A stretch of 64,000 bases of DNA from Fortiea contorta PCC 7126 (GCF_000332295.1 NZ_KB235930.1:1617895-1681894), one strand, 5' to 3'; positions 26,574 through 35,752 are shown, counted from the first letter of the stretch. Notes: generated from the letters alone by a model not told the origin. Numbers and translations are program-made.

Positions 26574-26846
26574 AGTTGATTGTTCGCTTGTGCGTTGAAT
26601 AACAAATCAAATTCAATTATAGATGGGGTGAGTGGTTTGCCTATTTTTTTACTCTTATATTAGGGAATAGACGCTAGTCGGGCAAATTGTGGCGAATGTG
26701 ATTATGGCTGTATATTTTGGTGCCAGTTTTTCAGAGCGGGTAGCAATGTAGCCATAGGTGCAAATCCCTAAATCTAGCTATTGCTAGATGTTTTAGCTGC
26801 CTCAATCACTTTAATGTACAACTGTTGAGCCAAGAGAGATATACCT

Positions 26847-28175
26847 GTGGATGCCATTTTAGAGCGATCGCGCGTGCTAAAACAAGCTTTAGTTGATTTT
26901 GTCCTGGACGCAGAAGGTGAACTCGCCCAAGCGCTAGAAACCTACGCTGCAGCCCATTTGCGTTGCAGTGGCGAGGATAGTACACAACGCAATTTAATCA
27001 CTGAGAGTTTTATCACAGAAGGAAAAGTTGGCGACAAGTCCCCACTAGAATTATTTATCGCCAGTCAGCCAGATTTATCAGCCGATGATCTCAATTTACT
27101 CAGTAATTGGCATCGTAGTTTTATCGGCTTATTTGCTATCACCGAAATTCTCCCCGATGGCGTAGAGTTGATGAATTGGTTAACAGCTAAACACTACATT
27201 GCTAAACCCAATAATTCTCGGACACTACAAGAATTATCGCGGTTGAAGGTAGGCGAAATTTTGCTCATCGGTATTTCTCCAATCACAGATGGCTATTGGT
27301 TATTTTCTGATACCTACGTGATTATGGGTAAATTAGGTAAACCGAAACTGGCTGTGGCGATTGGCAATTTCAAAGATAATTATAAAAATTATCTCTATCG
27401 AGATGCGCCAGAATTGTTAACAGAAGCTTGGGAATCTGTGGAGCAATATCATCAGCAGTTTGTTAATTTTTTCGGTAGCGATGAAATTACTTTGCCTGGA
27501 TATCAACTCAATAAAAAAATTACTGAATTTCAAGATTTATTGTTACAGGAACGCTTAGAAGCTGCTGGCATTGATTCCACAAAATCCTTAGCAGAAGTAG
27601 CAGCAGAAGCGGGAATCACTGAAGAGGAAATTAATGCAGCCGCCCAAGAAGTAGGTGCTGATTCTGCAGAAGTTGCTCAGATATTGAACCCCAAAAGTAA
27701 CAATAAAAAAATGGTTGCACCCAAGGTTGATTTACCAGCGGAACTGAAAAAAGCAGAACAAGTCACCGCGCTTTCTCATCCTCGTTGGGGACAAACGTTT
27801 TTAACAACATACGGCAAAATTAAAACTATTTTATCAACAGAAGATTGGCAAAGTGTGGAAGGTGCTCAAAAAGTAATTCGCTTCTATCTTGAAGATAATT
27901 CTATTAATACTTTTATCTGGCAAAGGTTAGCTCAAGAGTATCCGCTATCTTTAGAAAAGGTGCTGCAAACTTATTTACGACGCCCGGACTTTAGGTTAGC
28001 AAATGATTTAGATGCACTTTTGCAAGAGTTTGATAAACCCCTAAAACCAGAGTTACCAGAAATTGCTAGTGTCCCCATACATCTGCATAATTTATTTCAG
28101 GAAGCTTTAGCTGAGGTGAATAAATCTAAGCCTAAAAGTAAGGGGACAAAAAAATCTGCTAAAGGGTTTCAATGA
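26847..28175 (+). CDS. Conserved cyanobacterial protein of unknown function
   Basis: A 442-residue soluble protein starting with GTG. I do not recognise a catalytic motif. The N-terminal 220 residues are mixed alpha/beta (LLSNWHRSFIGLFAITEILPDGVELMNWLT, then VGEILLIGISPITDGYWLFSD). A helical Ala/Glu-rich middle follows (EVAAEAGITEEEINAAAQEVGADSAEV), and the C-terminal part has VIRFYLEDNSINTFIWQRLA and a Lys-rich end (KSKPKSKGTKKSAK). The middle looks like small helical bundles, and the tail may bind nucleic acid. It is monocistronic. Homologs appear to be cyanobacterial, but that is from memory of the sequence style. Confidence 0.75.
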   Translation: MDAILERSRVLKQALVDFVLDAEGELAQALETYAAAHLRCSGEDSTQRNLITESFITEGKVGDKSPLELFIASQPDLSADDLNLLSNWHRSFIGLFAITEILPDGVELMNWLTAKHYIAKPNNSRTLQELSRLKVGEILLIGISPITDGYWLFSDTYVIMGKLGKPKLAVAIGNFKDNYKNYLYRDAPELLTEAWESVEQYHQQFVNFFGSDEITLPGYQLNKKITEFQDLLLQERLEAAGIDSTKSLAEVAAEAGITEEEINAAAQEVGADSAEVAQILNPKSNNKKMVAPKVDLPAELKKAEQVTALSHPRWGQTFLTTYGKIKTILSTEDWQSVEGAQKVIRFYLEDNSINTFIWQRLAQEYPLSLEKVLQTYLRRPDFRLANDLDALLQEFDKPLKPELPEIASVPIHLHNLFQEALAEVNKSKPKSKGTKKSAKGFQ

Positions 28176-28218
28176 GAGAGGAGTGAAGATGTGAGGCTGT
28201 GCTAAGTGGTAGATTTTT

Positions 28219-29043
28219 TTAACGCTGAGGTACGCTGAGGTTAACTAGGGGTTGTGAAACTAAATTTTCTAACCCTGCTGAGTTGAGTAGGCTTGTCCAC
28301 TGTGCTGTTAGTGTTGGGTCTTGGGGCTTGGCGAGGCGGAGTTCTGCTAAGGTAGAGAGGGCATCGTACCATATACCGTTTTCTGCATAAAGTCCTATTT
28401 GTTGCTGGGGGGTTGTTTGCGGGAGAAGTTCTGCCAAACTGGAGTTTGGTTTCATTCGCTGTATCCAACCTTCTGCATACTGTAGTTGTTCGGTTTGTTG
28501 TGTGTCACATTTTACTTTTAATTTAAAGAACCAGCGATACATCTTCTCTGTTTGTAATGGCGGGATATTTGATGGTAGTCGGATGTTGATAATTCCTGGT
28601 GTTGGTGGTGATGCGACTGTGGTTTTGTATATAGTTTTACTTGATTTTTGGGATTCATCTTTGAGGATGAATTCTGTGCTAGCGATCGCAGAGATATTGT
28701 AGGGGACAAAAAACCAAAAGCTGGGATGTTCGCTGGTTGTTAATCCCCAAACTTTGGTGACGGAAACGGTTTGTCCTGGCTGTTGGTTAATTGTCTGCTC
28801 GTAGACGGGAACTATGGCCATGAGGGACTGATTGTTGTTTCCACACCCGCGACTGGCTGCTCCCCCACGATCGCCTGCTGCTCCTCTGTCTGGTGGTGGT
28901 GGTGGTACAAATTTGACTGGAGATGCGCTGGCTTGTCTGTCTGGTCGTGGTGGTACAAGTTTGACTGGAGATGCGATCGCTTGCGGAAAGTTCACCAGAA
29001 ATATTAGTGTTAATACTGAAGTAATTTGTATATGATTTTTCAT
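28219..29043 (-). CDS. DUF928 domain protein, exported
   Basis: A 274-residue protein with a signal peptide (SVLTLIFLVNFPQAIAS). A Pro/Gly-rich low-complexity segment with a duplicated VKLVPPRPDR/VKFVPPPPPDR element comes next, then the DUF928 core (NNNQSLMAIVPVYEQTIN, VWGLTTSEHPSFWFFVPYNI, YRWFFKLKVKCD, GWIQRM). It starts four bases after the stop of the CHAT-CHASE2 gene, so the two are almost certainly cotranscribed. DUF928 genes very often follow CHASE2 genes in cyanobacteria, suggesting a periplasmic partner or ligand role for the CHASE2 sensor. Function is unknown. Confidence 0.88.
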   Translation of the reverse strand: MKNHIQITSVLTLIFLVNFPQAIASPVKLVPPRPDRQASASPVKFVPPPPPDRGAAGDRGGAASRGCGNNNQSLMAIVPVYEQTINQQPGQTVSVTKVWGLTTSEHPSFWFFVPYNISAIASTEFILKDESQKSSKTIYKTTVASPPTPGIINIRLPSNIPPLQTEKMYRWFFKLKVKCDTQQTEQLQYAEGWIQRMKPNSSLAELLPQTTPQQQIGLYAENGIWYDALSTLAELRLAKPQDPTLTAQWTSLLNSAGLENLVSQPLVNLSVPQR

Positions 29044-29047
29044 GTTT

Positions 29048-31378
29048 TTATTTGATGTTTATGACTTTCCCCCATACCCTAATAGCTACTACACTATTGC
29101 TCCCAATTAAGGCTAGTGTTGTAGGAATTAAGGGCACCCAACAACTAAAGAATGTTAGTAAAATTAGGCACATAGCCGATAAAATTACTAATTGACACGC
29201 TGTTGCTATGGCGATCGCTATTCCTCTTGATTGTCGCAGATACCAAGCAACAAGAATGCCGCTGCTAGACCAACCCCAAATCCACATCACTTCGCCCCAT
29301 AGTGCCCATGTCCATAACAAAGGACGCCCGTCTAAAACCGCACTCAGTATTTGACTAACCATTTGTGCCTGCAAAACCACTCCTGGTATGGCTTGTGAGT
29401 TTCCTTGGCTGGTGGCGTAGGGAGTTAGAGGGTAGTCATTAAAACTTTCGGCTGTTGTGCCGATGAGGATAATTTTGTCTTTGAGTGCGGATGTGCTCAG
29501 TTTACCTCTCAATGCTTGTTGCAGCGTGATTTGGGGTGCTATCGCTTGTGGAGAACGGGAGGAGCGATAATTTAATAAAATTTGATGTCCTAAAGCATCT
29601 ATTTTTTGATACCCTCCTGTATGTGTTTCTAAAGGTTTAAGTTGAATTTTTCCCAGTTTCCAAACTCCATCAGGAGTAAATTCTAGTTGAATTCCCTTAG
29701 TGTATAAGTAGCGCAATGCTAACTGCATACTTAAACTGTACGGTGCAGCACAAGCAGATGCGGGTGGGGGAGTCAAAGCTAAGAGGTGACGCCGCACCAC
29801 ATTATCGGGATCTAGGGTAATATCACTGAAGCCTAGACGTTCTTGAGGAACTTCGGGCGGTGGTTGGACACCAGGTTTTCCAGCTTGGGGATTGCTGACT
29901 TGACAGACGGGAATTAGGCGATCGCTGTTTCGCATCCGCGCTGCTAAACTGGGATAATCCTTGCCCACAGGATAATCTCGGTAGATATCCAAACCAATCG
30001 CCGTTGGTTGATGAACCTCCAATTTTTCCAAAAGTTGATCGAGAGATTTGTCGGAAAGCGAACCTCGTCCTTGTTCTTGGGCTTGTGCTTGGACATCATC
30101 TTCAGTCACAGTCACAACCAGTAAGCGAGAATCAGGGGGTTCTTGGGGACGCAACCGTAAAAGATGATCAAATGCTTGTAATTCTAATGGTTGTAGTATT
30201 CCTAAATACCGTATTCCTACCGTTAACGCAGATATAATGACGCTGGCTAGGAGCATGACGGATAGGTGTTGTCGTAGTTTTAATTGCTCTGGACGAATAC
30301 GCCCAGTTAATTCGCGCCAACTCACCGACATCTCGCCTGGATTTTGGCAAATCACAGGTAGCCAAGTAGCACAAGGGAATTTTTTTTCCAATCCTTGCAA
30401 ACGTTCTCGCGCTTCCCGCACCGATAAATACAAAGATTCACCACGAGAAAAAGCTGATAAAAAATGCTTCAAAAACTCCTGCGCTACAACGTCAGGGACG
30501 GGTTCTCGCATAACTATTAATTGGGGAATTTGTAAAGACGCAAACTCCCGCGCTAGTCCCAAACCATCACAAGAGTTAAAAATTGCTAATTTTAGCCCCC
30601 GTTCCACTGCTTTTTTTAAAGCAAATTTTAACTCACTAATTTTGAGACTTTCTGTTTGATTGATATAAATTTGTCCAGTTTCTCCTGCTTCTTGACTAGA
30701 ACTATGTCCAGCGAAGAAGAGAATTTGCCAACTTTCCTCCCATAATTGTTCAGTTAAATCTTGACATTTTGGCTCAACTAAAAAAGTGATATTGGCATCG
30801 TTCAATTGTTCTAAAATAGCTCTGTCTGCTGCAATATCAATTCCCTGACTGTTACCTAAAATTGCGAGAATTTTTACTTTTTTTAGAGGATTAGCCGGAC
30901 GATAAACTTGTTCATAAATAGGTGCACTGAGAGCAATTTCAGCCTGAGAATAAAGCTCAATTAAATCCCAAAAATGCCAAGGTAATTTTTGTAATTGTAG
31001 GTTATTTGTTTGTAAAATTACGCGAATATTATCAGCTAATATAAGCTTTTCTAACCATTTCTCGCGGATGGAGCGAAAAGAGTCAGATTTGAGCCAATTA
31101 TTTAAGGTAATTTTTAATTTAGCCGCTGCTTGCTCGCAATCTGCTAAAGTTGCAACTGGCATGATTTGCTTTGGTAAACCAATAGGACGTGCTGGTAAAT
31201 CCAGATGACGATAAATTGATTGCCAATTCTCATAAAGCAGCGGAATTTCTAAATTTGGCGGTAACTCACCGATAATTTCCGCACTGGGGCGCGCATTTTC
31301 ATCACCAATTTGGAGTGTAACAGAAAAGCCCTGCTGAAAATTGCCTTCTCCAAATTTTAAGATGACTAACTTACCCAC
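29048..31378 (-). CDS. CHAT protease-like domain fused to a CHASE2 sensor
   Basis: A 776-residue membrane protein. Residues 1-150 are a non-enzymatic N-terminal region. Residues 165-345 form a CHAT (caspase-like) domain with the catalytic pair His225 in LFFAGHSSS and Cys270 in AIFNSCDGLGLA. A membrane helix lies at about 371-392, a CHASE2 extracytoplasmic domain at about 395-690 (RLLVVTVTEDD, LGLDIYRDYPV-like ATGLD stretch, KIILIGTTAESFND), and about three C-terminal helices. The layout suggests an external signal controlling an internal caspase-like peptidase. Both catalytic residues are intact. The downstream DUF928 gene is 4 nt away. The substrate is unknown. Confidence 0.88.
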   Translation of the reverse strand: MGKLVILKFGEGNFQQGFSVTLQIGDENARPSAEIIGELPPNLEIPLLYENWQSIYRHLDLPARPIGLPKQIMPVATLADCEQAAAKLKITLNNWLKSDSFRSIREKWLEKLILADNIRVILQTNNLQLQKLPWHFWDLIELYSQAEIALSAPIYEQVYRPANPLKKVKILAILGNSQGIDIAADRAILEQLNDANITFLVEPKCQDLTEQLWEESWQILFFAGHSSSQEAGETGQIYINQTESLKISELKFALKKAVERGLKLAIFNSCDGLGLAREFASLQIPQLIVMREPVPDVVAQEFLKHFLSAFSRGESLYLSVREARERLQGLEKKFPCATWLPVICQNPGEMSVSWRELTGRIRPEQLKLRQHLSVMLLASVIISALTVGIRYLGILQPLELQAFDHLLRLRPQEPPDSRLLVVTVTEDDVQAQAQEQGRGSLSDKSLDQLLEKLEVHQPTAIGLDIYRDYPVGKDYPSLAARMRNSDRLIPVCQVSNPQAGKPGVQPPPEVPQERLGFSDITLDPDNVVRRHLLALTPPPASACAAPYSLSMQLALRYLYTKGIQLEFTPDGVWKLGKIQLKPLETHTGGYQKIDALGHQILLNYRSSRSPQAIAPQITLQQALRGKLSTSALKDKIILIGTTAESFNDYPLTPYATSQGNSQAIPGVVLQAQMVSQILSAVLDGRPLLWTWALWGEVMWIWGWSSSGILVAWYLRQSRGIAIAIATACQLVILSAMCLILLTFFSCWVPLIPTTLALIGSNSVVAIRVWGKVINIK

Positions 31379-31531
31379 AATTGCTTCTCCACACTTGAAT
31401 ATTGCTAATTGTCTCTATTTTGCCGTGAAATTTTGAATTTACCGTTGGCGGGGATTTTGTCCCTCACATTCACTCTTACGACTAGCTTATGACTTTATGC
31501 ACCTGCTTTGAAAAATGATATGCTTTTTCGT

Positions 31532-31567
31532 CATGGTTACATTTCTTCATCAGGGAGAGCGATCGCT
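31532..31567. repeat. Left 36-bp direct repeat of the HNH cassette
   Basis: Contains TTACATTTCTTCATCAG followed by AGAGCGATCGCT. It matches 32415-32450 at 33 of 36 positions in the same orientation. The two copies bracket exactly the antitoxin-like and HNH genes. Confidence 0.88.
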
Positions 31568-31645
31568 TGCCCCTATACTTAAGCAATTTACAGGCTTCAA
31601 GCGTAATCAGTTATGATCAGTTTCAGCACATCCAAAAAATAACCT

Positions 31646-31990
31646 ATGTCTGAATCAATCCAGTACATCACTAACCAACAAGGAGAGCGAGTTAGTGTAG
31701 TGTTAGATTTGCCAACATACTATAAGTTAGTTAAATCACTGACCGCAGATACTGAAATTTTAACTGACTTGAGTTTGGATGAACTGGAAGCTTTAGCAGC
31801 AGGTATGTTATCGCCAACAGCCCAAGTCCAATTGGATGATTTACTAGTTCGCAATGCAGAAAACAAATTATCAGTTGATGAGACTGCTATTCTAGACCAT
31901 CTGTTAGCACAGGTTGATCAATTAAACATTCTCAAAACTAGAGCAAAGTATACCTTAAATCACCTGGAAAAGACATCAAAAGTGGCGTGA
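31646..31990 (+). CDS. Small antitoxin-like protein upstream of HNH nuclease
   Basis: A 114-residue acidic, helical protein. The N-terminus (IQYITNQQGERVSVVLDLPTYYKLV) has the shape of Phd/RelB-type antitoxins: a strand containing D/N-x-G-x-R, then a helix with YxxL. The rest is predicted helices (LSLDELEALAAG, SVDETAILDHLLAQVDQLN). Its stop overlaps the start of the HNH gene by 4 bp, so the two are translationally coupled. Antitoxin function is inferred from size, order and overlap. It could equally be a nuclease accessory or DNA-binding subunit. Confidence 0.7.
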   Translation: MSESIQYITNQQGERVSVVLDLPTYYKLVKSLTADTEILTDLSLDELEALAAGMLSPTAQVQLDDLLVRNAENKLSVDETAILDHLLAQVDQLNILKTRAKYTLNHLEKTSKVA

Positions 31991-32412
31991 GCGTTTATAT
32001 TCCTATCGAGTTACAACGACGCATTCGCAATCATTTTGTCAATTGTTGTGCTTACTGCCGTAGTGCTGAATCTCTAACAGTTACTATATTTGAGTTCGAG
32101 CATATCATTCCTCGCTCGGCTAGTGGAAGAACAAGCTTTGAAAATCTTTGCTTGGCTTGTCCATCTTGCAATCGCTACAAAGCATCACGCCAAACAGCAA
32201 TTGACCCCGTTACTGAACAGGAAGTTTCTTTGTTTCATCCACAGCAACAATTATGGATAGACCATTTTGCTTGGAATGAGGATAATACAGAAATTATGGG
32301 ACTCACATCTGTTGCTAGAGCCACAATCTCTGCTTTAAAAATGAATCGTCCACAATTAATTCGTGTACGCCGAATGTGGGTAAAGATGGGAGAACATCCG
32401 CCCACAATTTGA
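31987..32412 (+). CDS. HNH endonuclease (cassette nuclease)
   Basis: A 141-residue protein with a compact HNH fold. The zinc pair is Cys21-x2-Cys24 (CAYC) and Cys58-x2-Cys61 (CPSC). The metal-binding histidine lies in EFEHIIPRS (about 37-45), and FENLCLACPSCN supplies the Asn residues. A C-terminal extension (WIDHFAWNEDNTEIMGLTSVARATI, then NRPQLIRVRRMWVKMG) probably contacts DNA. It starts with GTG overlapping the upstream stop (GTGA). The direct repeat follows two bases after its stop. It may be a toxin-like or restriction-type nuclease. Confidence 0.88.
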   Translation: MSVYIPIELQRRIRNHFVNCCAYCRSAESLTVTIFEFEHIIPRSASGRTSFENLCLACPSCNRYKASRQTAIDPVTEQEVSLFHPQQQLWIDHFAWNEDNTEIMGLTSVARATISALKMNRPQLIRVRRMWVKMGEHPPTI

Positions 32413-32414
32413 GA

Positions 32415-32450
32415 CATGATTACATTTCTTCATCAGAAAGAGCGATCGCT
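32415..32450. repeat. Right 36-bp direct repeat of the HNH cassette
   Basis: Second copy of the 31532-31567 sequence, starting two bases after the HNH stop codon. It differs at three positions and also ends in the HIP1 octamer GCGATCGC. Confidence 0.88.
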
Positions 32451-32483
32451 GGTAATATTCAACTATCCGGCGAGCAACTTTAT

Positions 32484-34295
32484 CTACGCGGGAATGACAA
32501 ATTTCTCACTACCCGCCAAGCCGAAGGCGCTGTGAATAGCTTGTAAAGCTTGTACACCTTCTTCTTGGGCGACGACACAGCTAATTTTGATTTCTGAGGT
32601 CGCAATCATTTGGATGTTAATTTGGTTTTGCGCTAAAGCTGCAAACATTTTCGCGGCTACGCCTGGTTGTCCTACCATCCCGGAACCGACGATACTAACT
32701 TTAGCGATCGCATTATCCAATACTACTTCACCCCATCCACATTCTGCAGCAGCTTGGGAAAGTATCTTCTGGGTATTTTCCCCGTCCATGCGGGCGACGG
32801 TAAAGGCGATATCCCGGCGGGGAATTCCATCAATCATGCGACAGCGTTGAGATTGAATAATCATGTCTACGCTGATGTTGTGGCGCGCTAATAAGCCAAA
32901 TAGCCGCGCTGCTGTTCCTGGACGGTCTAATACTTGGCGAATCGCTAGACGCGCCTGATTCATATCTAGGGCGACACCACGAACGGGGGGAGCGCTCAGA
33001 TCAGGTAGTGGTGGGGTGGGTTTCTGGGCTGGATTCTCTGGTAACTCAAAGGTTGCGCGGAGTGCGGCGACGGCGCGATCGCATTCTGCAGCCGCGACGA
33101 CACAACTCACTTTCACTTCACTGGTGGAAATCATTTGGATGTTCACTCCCGCGTCTGCGAGGCTGGCGAACATCTGCGCGGCGACACCAGGACGCCCAAT
33201 CATCCCGGCTCCAGCGATGCTCACCTTAGCGATGTTATGCTCTACCATCACTTCTGCTTCGTTAGCAGCGGCGCGGGTTTGATTTTTCAGTGCGGGGGCG
33301 ATCGCTGCAGCTACTGCTTCTGCTCGGTTTAATATTGGTGTTGTTACTGTGAAGGCTATGTCATTACTATTACCTTCATGAATCGACTGGATAATCAAAT
33401 CCACATCGACTTTTTGCCGAGATATTTCCCCAAACAACCGCGCTGCTACCCCTGGCTGGTCTGGTACTCGCAACAACGCTACCCTGGCTTGGTCTGTATC
33501 AAATTCTACCCCATCCACCGGACGAGCGATTTCTAAATTGATGAGCGATCGCCCTTCCACAGGCGGTGATTTCACCCAAGTTCCCGGCTGGTCAGTCCAG
33601 CTAGACCTGACCACCAAAGGCATACCATAGTTACGAGCAATTTCCACCGCTCGTGGATGTAGCACCTTGGCGCCCAAGCTCGCCAGTTCCAACATTTCAT
33701 CACTGGTGATTTCATCCATCAACTGAGCTTCGGGAACCAGGCGCGGGTCTGTAGTTAAAATTCCTGGGACGTCTGTATAAATTTCACAAAAATCTGCCCG
33801 TAGTGCCGCCGCTAAAGCCACCGCCGAAGTATCAGAACCACCACGCCCCAAGGTAGTAATTTCTAACTCTTCTGTACTCGCTATGCCTTGAAAGCCAGCC
33901 ACCACAACCACCTTACCTAAATTAATGTGGCGCATCAGGCGATCGGTGGCTACATGCAAAATCCGCGCGCGGGTGTGTTCAGCTTCAGTTACAATTCCTA
34001 CCTGAGCACCAGTCATTGAAATTGCGGGCTGTCCGATTTCCTGCAAAGCCATACTCAGTAGTGCAATGGTGACTTGCTCCCCAGTCGAAAGCAGCATATC
34101 CATTTCCCGACGGTTAGGATTGGTCGAGATACCATGAGCCAGCTTTACCAGTCCGTCGGTGGTTTTACCCATGGCAGAAACCACAACAACCAGCGAATTT
34201 CCCGCCTTCGCAGTCTGATAAACGCGCTGCGCCACAGCTTGAATACGTTCCACCGAACCGACAGAGGTACCACCGAATTTCTGGACTATGAGCAT
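32484..34295 (-). CDS. lysC: Aspartate kinase
   Basis: A 603-residue enzyme catalysing ATP-dependent phosphorylation of aspartate, the first step toward Lys, Thr and Met. The kinase domain (1-245) has the invariant start VQKFGGTSVGS (4-14), TTLGRGGSDTSAVALAAAL and YTDVPGILTTDPRLV. Two tandem pairs of ACT domains follow: RVALLRVPDQPGVAARLF with KVSIAGAGMIGRPGVAAQMF, then RLAIRQVLDRPGTAARLF with KVSIVGSGMVGQPGVAAKMF. The four-ACT arrangement is typical of cyanobacteria and implies allosteric feedback. Both units are intact. Confidence 0.96.
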   Translation of the reverse strand: MLIVQKFGGTSVGSVERIQAVAQRVYQTAKAGNSLVVVVSAMGKTTDGLVKLAHGISTNPNRREMDMLLSTGEQVTIALLSMALQEIGQPAISMTGAQVGIVTEAEHTRARILHVATDRLMRHINLGKVVVVAGFQGIASTEELEITTLGRGGSDTSAVALAAALRADFCEIYTDVPGILTTDPRLVPEAQLMDEITSDEMLELASLGAKVLHPRAVEIARNYGMPLVVRSSWTDQPGTWVKSPPVEGRSLINLEIARPVDGVEFDTDQARVALLRVPDQPGVAARLFGEISRQKVDVDLIIQSIHEGNSNDIAFTVTTPILNRAEAVAAAIAPALKNQTRAAANEAEVMVEHNIAKVSIAGAGMIGRPGVAAQMFASLADAGVNIQMISTSEVKVSCVVAAAECDRAVAALRATFELPENPAQKPTPPLPDLSAPPVRGVALDMNQARLAIRQVLDRPGTAARLFGLLARHNISVDMIIQSQRCRMIDGIPRRDIAFTVARMDGENTQKILSQAAAECGWGEVVLDNAIAKVSIVGSGMVGQPGVAAKMFAALAQNQINIQMIATSEIKISCVVAQEEGVQALQAIHSAFGLAGSEKFVIPA

Positions 34296-34556
34296 AAGCC
34301 ACGCAAAATCAATACTTCAGTAAGATTATTTAGTGTTTATCGTGCAAGGCTAATATTTTAGACAAATTTATATTATTTTTGCACTAATATGCGGCTATCA
34401 CTTAGCCAGTGAGATTTTAATTAACAAATCTTGCCTATATGAATTTATCAGATCACCTGAAACTTTTAAACAAAAAATTACCTCTAACTGCGCTCAAATG
34501 CAATAGGGGGAGGGAAGACTCCGCCCATCAGTGTCAACTTAACGTGAAATCCCTGT
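34296..34556. other. Spacer upstream of lysC
   Basis: AT-rich leader and promoter region of lysC with no gene. The only feature recognised is the palindromic element that follows. Confidence 0.4.
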
Positions 34557-34682
34557 CCCGCCTCAGAATAAATTCTGAGTCTCATAGCAAAAGTCATCTA
34601 AAGATGACTTAAAATTCTCACAAATCCCTAGTCTACTTCAGTAGACTTAAGCTATTAGCCTGGGAATTCATTCCGAGGCGGG
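34557..34682. mobile_element. MITE-like palindromic element with internal hairpins
   Basis: CCCGCCTCAGAATAAATTC (34557-34575) is inverted at 34664-34682 with two mismatches. Internal small hairpins AGTCATCTAAAGATGACT and AGTCTACTTCAGTAGACT make a cloverleaf-like fold. The 126-bp element has no coding capacity and fits a non-autonomous insertion or repetitive extragenic palindrome. Confidence 0.75.
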
Positions 34683-34810
34683 TAGGTAAGCCCGACAATC
34701 AGCTTTAGGAGTGGATATGGTAGGCATTCACCCTGGAAAGTAGCTGCCTACCAAAACATATTATTTCACGTGTATATCAGTAGCTAAAATTTTGTTTACA
34801 TTTCTCAATA

Positions 34811-35008
34811 ATGCCTAATCCCAAAGGTAATCCAGAAAACTTAAAAAAATTCACCACCGACCGAGAGAAACCCTTAAGCGAATATGTGCATCTGCGCGTC
34901 ACTAAGGAAATGAAAGAAGAATTATTAAGCAAAGATAATCCCCCCGAATTTTGTCGCAATGCAATCCAAAAAGCGCTAGATGAAGATAAACAAAGTCATG
35001 AAACTTGA
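34811..35008 (+). CDS. Small DNA-binding-like protein (RHH-type suspected)
   Basis: A 65-residue highly charged protein starting MPNPKGNPENLKKF. The middle EYVHLRVTKEMKEELLSKD is a strand followed by a helix, the pattern of ribbon-helix-helix proteins or of small regulators preceding them, and it ends in an acidic/basic helix (QKALDEDKQSHE). It is followed by a terminator hairpin 10-45 nt downstream, which supports a real transcription unit. The role is unknown and no partner gene is adjacent. Confidence 0.65.
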   Translation: MPNPKGNPENLKKFTTDREKPLSEYVHLRVTKEMKEELLSKDNPPEFCRNAIQKALDEDKQSHET

Positions 35009-35018
35009 ATTAATACGC

Positions 35019-35053
35019 AAAATCCCCGATTTTGCCCATAAATCGGGGATTTG
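35019..35053 (+). terminator. Hairpin after the small RHH-like gene
   Basis: AAATCCCCGATTT and AAATCGGGGATTT pair over 13 bp around a short GCCCAT loop, ending in TTTGTG. It lies directly downstream of the gene ending at 35008 and fits a rho-independent terminator. Confidence 0.75.
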
Positions 35054-35097
35054 TGATGGAGTAAAGGGGGTTAGCGGGATCTTTAAAAGGTAGAGGT

Positions 35098-35301
35098 TTA
35101 ATGTATCCGACTGCGATACAACAGATTAATCAAGAAAAAACGAGCTTGTTCTAGAGGGAGATGTCTTGGTTTCCCTTGGTAGACAATTTGATATTCTTTC
35201 TCATCTGCACCGTCTCCGTGGCCAGAAACCAGCTTGCGGTGAAAAGCTTCCTCTGCAAGTTGTCGGACTTCTTGTCTTAAAGAGATTTGTGTACTGTTCA
35301 T
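35098..35301 (-). CDS. Small hypothetical protein
   Basis: A 67-residue protein from the ATG at 35301, chosen because GGAG lies upstream on the minus strand. An in-frame ATG at 35328 would add nine residues without a good ribosome site. It has a helical N-terminus (LRQEVRQLAEEAFHRKLVSG), a short DGADEKEYQIVYQGKPRHL strand region and a C-terminal hydrophobic helix (ARFFLINLLYRSR). I do not recognise a family. It converges with the small RHH-like gene. Confidence 0.55.
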   Translation of the reverse strand: MNSTQISLRQEVRQLAEEAFHRKLVSGHGDGADEKEYQIVYQGKPRHLPLEQARFFLINLLYRSRIH

Positions 35302-35328
35302 ACTTTTCTGTCTCCGCAATATCTCCAT

Positions 35329-35752
35329 CTTATTGATAAATATTTAAATGGTAAAATACACCCTTCAAAAGTTATATTTTTTGATGACGTTATAGCTTTG
35401 AATGACTATTTACTGACTAAAAGCTATTTCCCAAACAGAATTAAATTATGCCTTGGGATAGCTGAAATTGCTTAGTGATTGAGTTAGTGTGTCAATGGCG
35501 AACTGATGACTTGAAAACATGAACAAATCTGATAATCAGGACATAAATCAGCCGATAAATGCCTAATAAAACTCATTATTTAAGAGTTGCTGACTATCTG
35601 CCGATCACCCTGATGATGAGAATCTTTAGCTAAAAAATCAAACCCAAGTATCATAAAAATTGGTTTTTGAGGTTGATAACTTTTTCACAAACTCAGCTAC
35701 ATCATCAGTATATTTTGGGAAAAATTTGCTCATTACCCATTCTCTAATACCT
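35329..35752. other. Region upstream of cphA2, no gene seen
   Basis: About 420 nt with no convincing frame; short open frames here lack coding character. It should hold the promoter of the cyanophycin synthetase gene. I did not find a clear GTAN8TAC (NtcA) site near the start. Confidence 0.4.

Noticed and set aside
35287-35475. 62-codon plus-strand frame near the small hypothetical gene
   Set aside because: No ribosome site, overlaps the opposite gene and lacks a plausible protein pattern.
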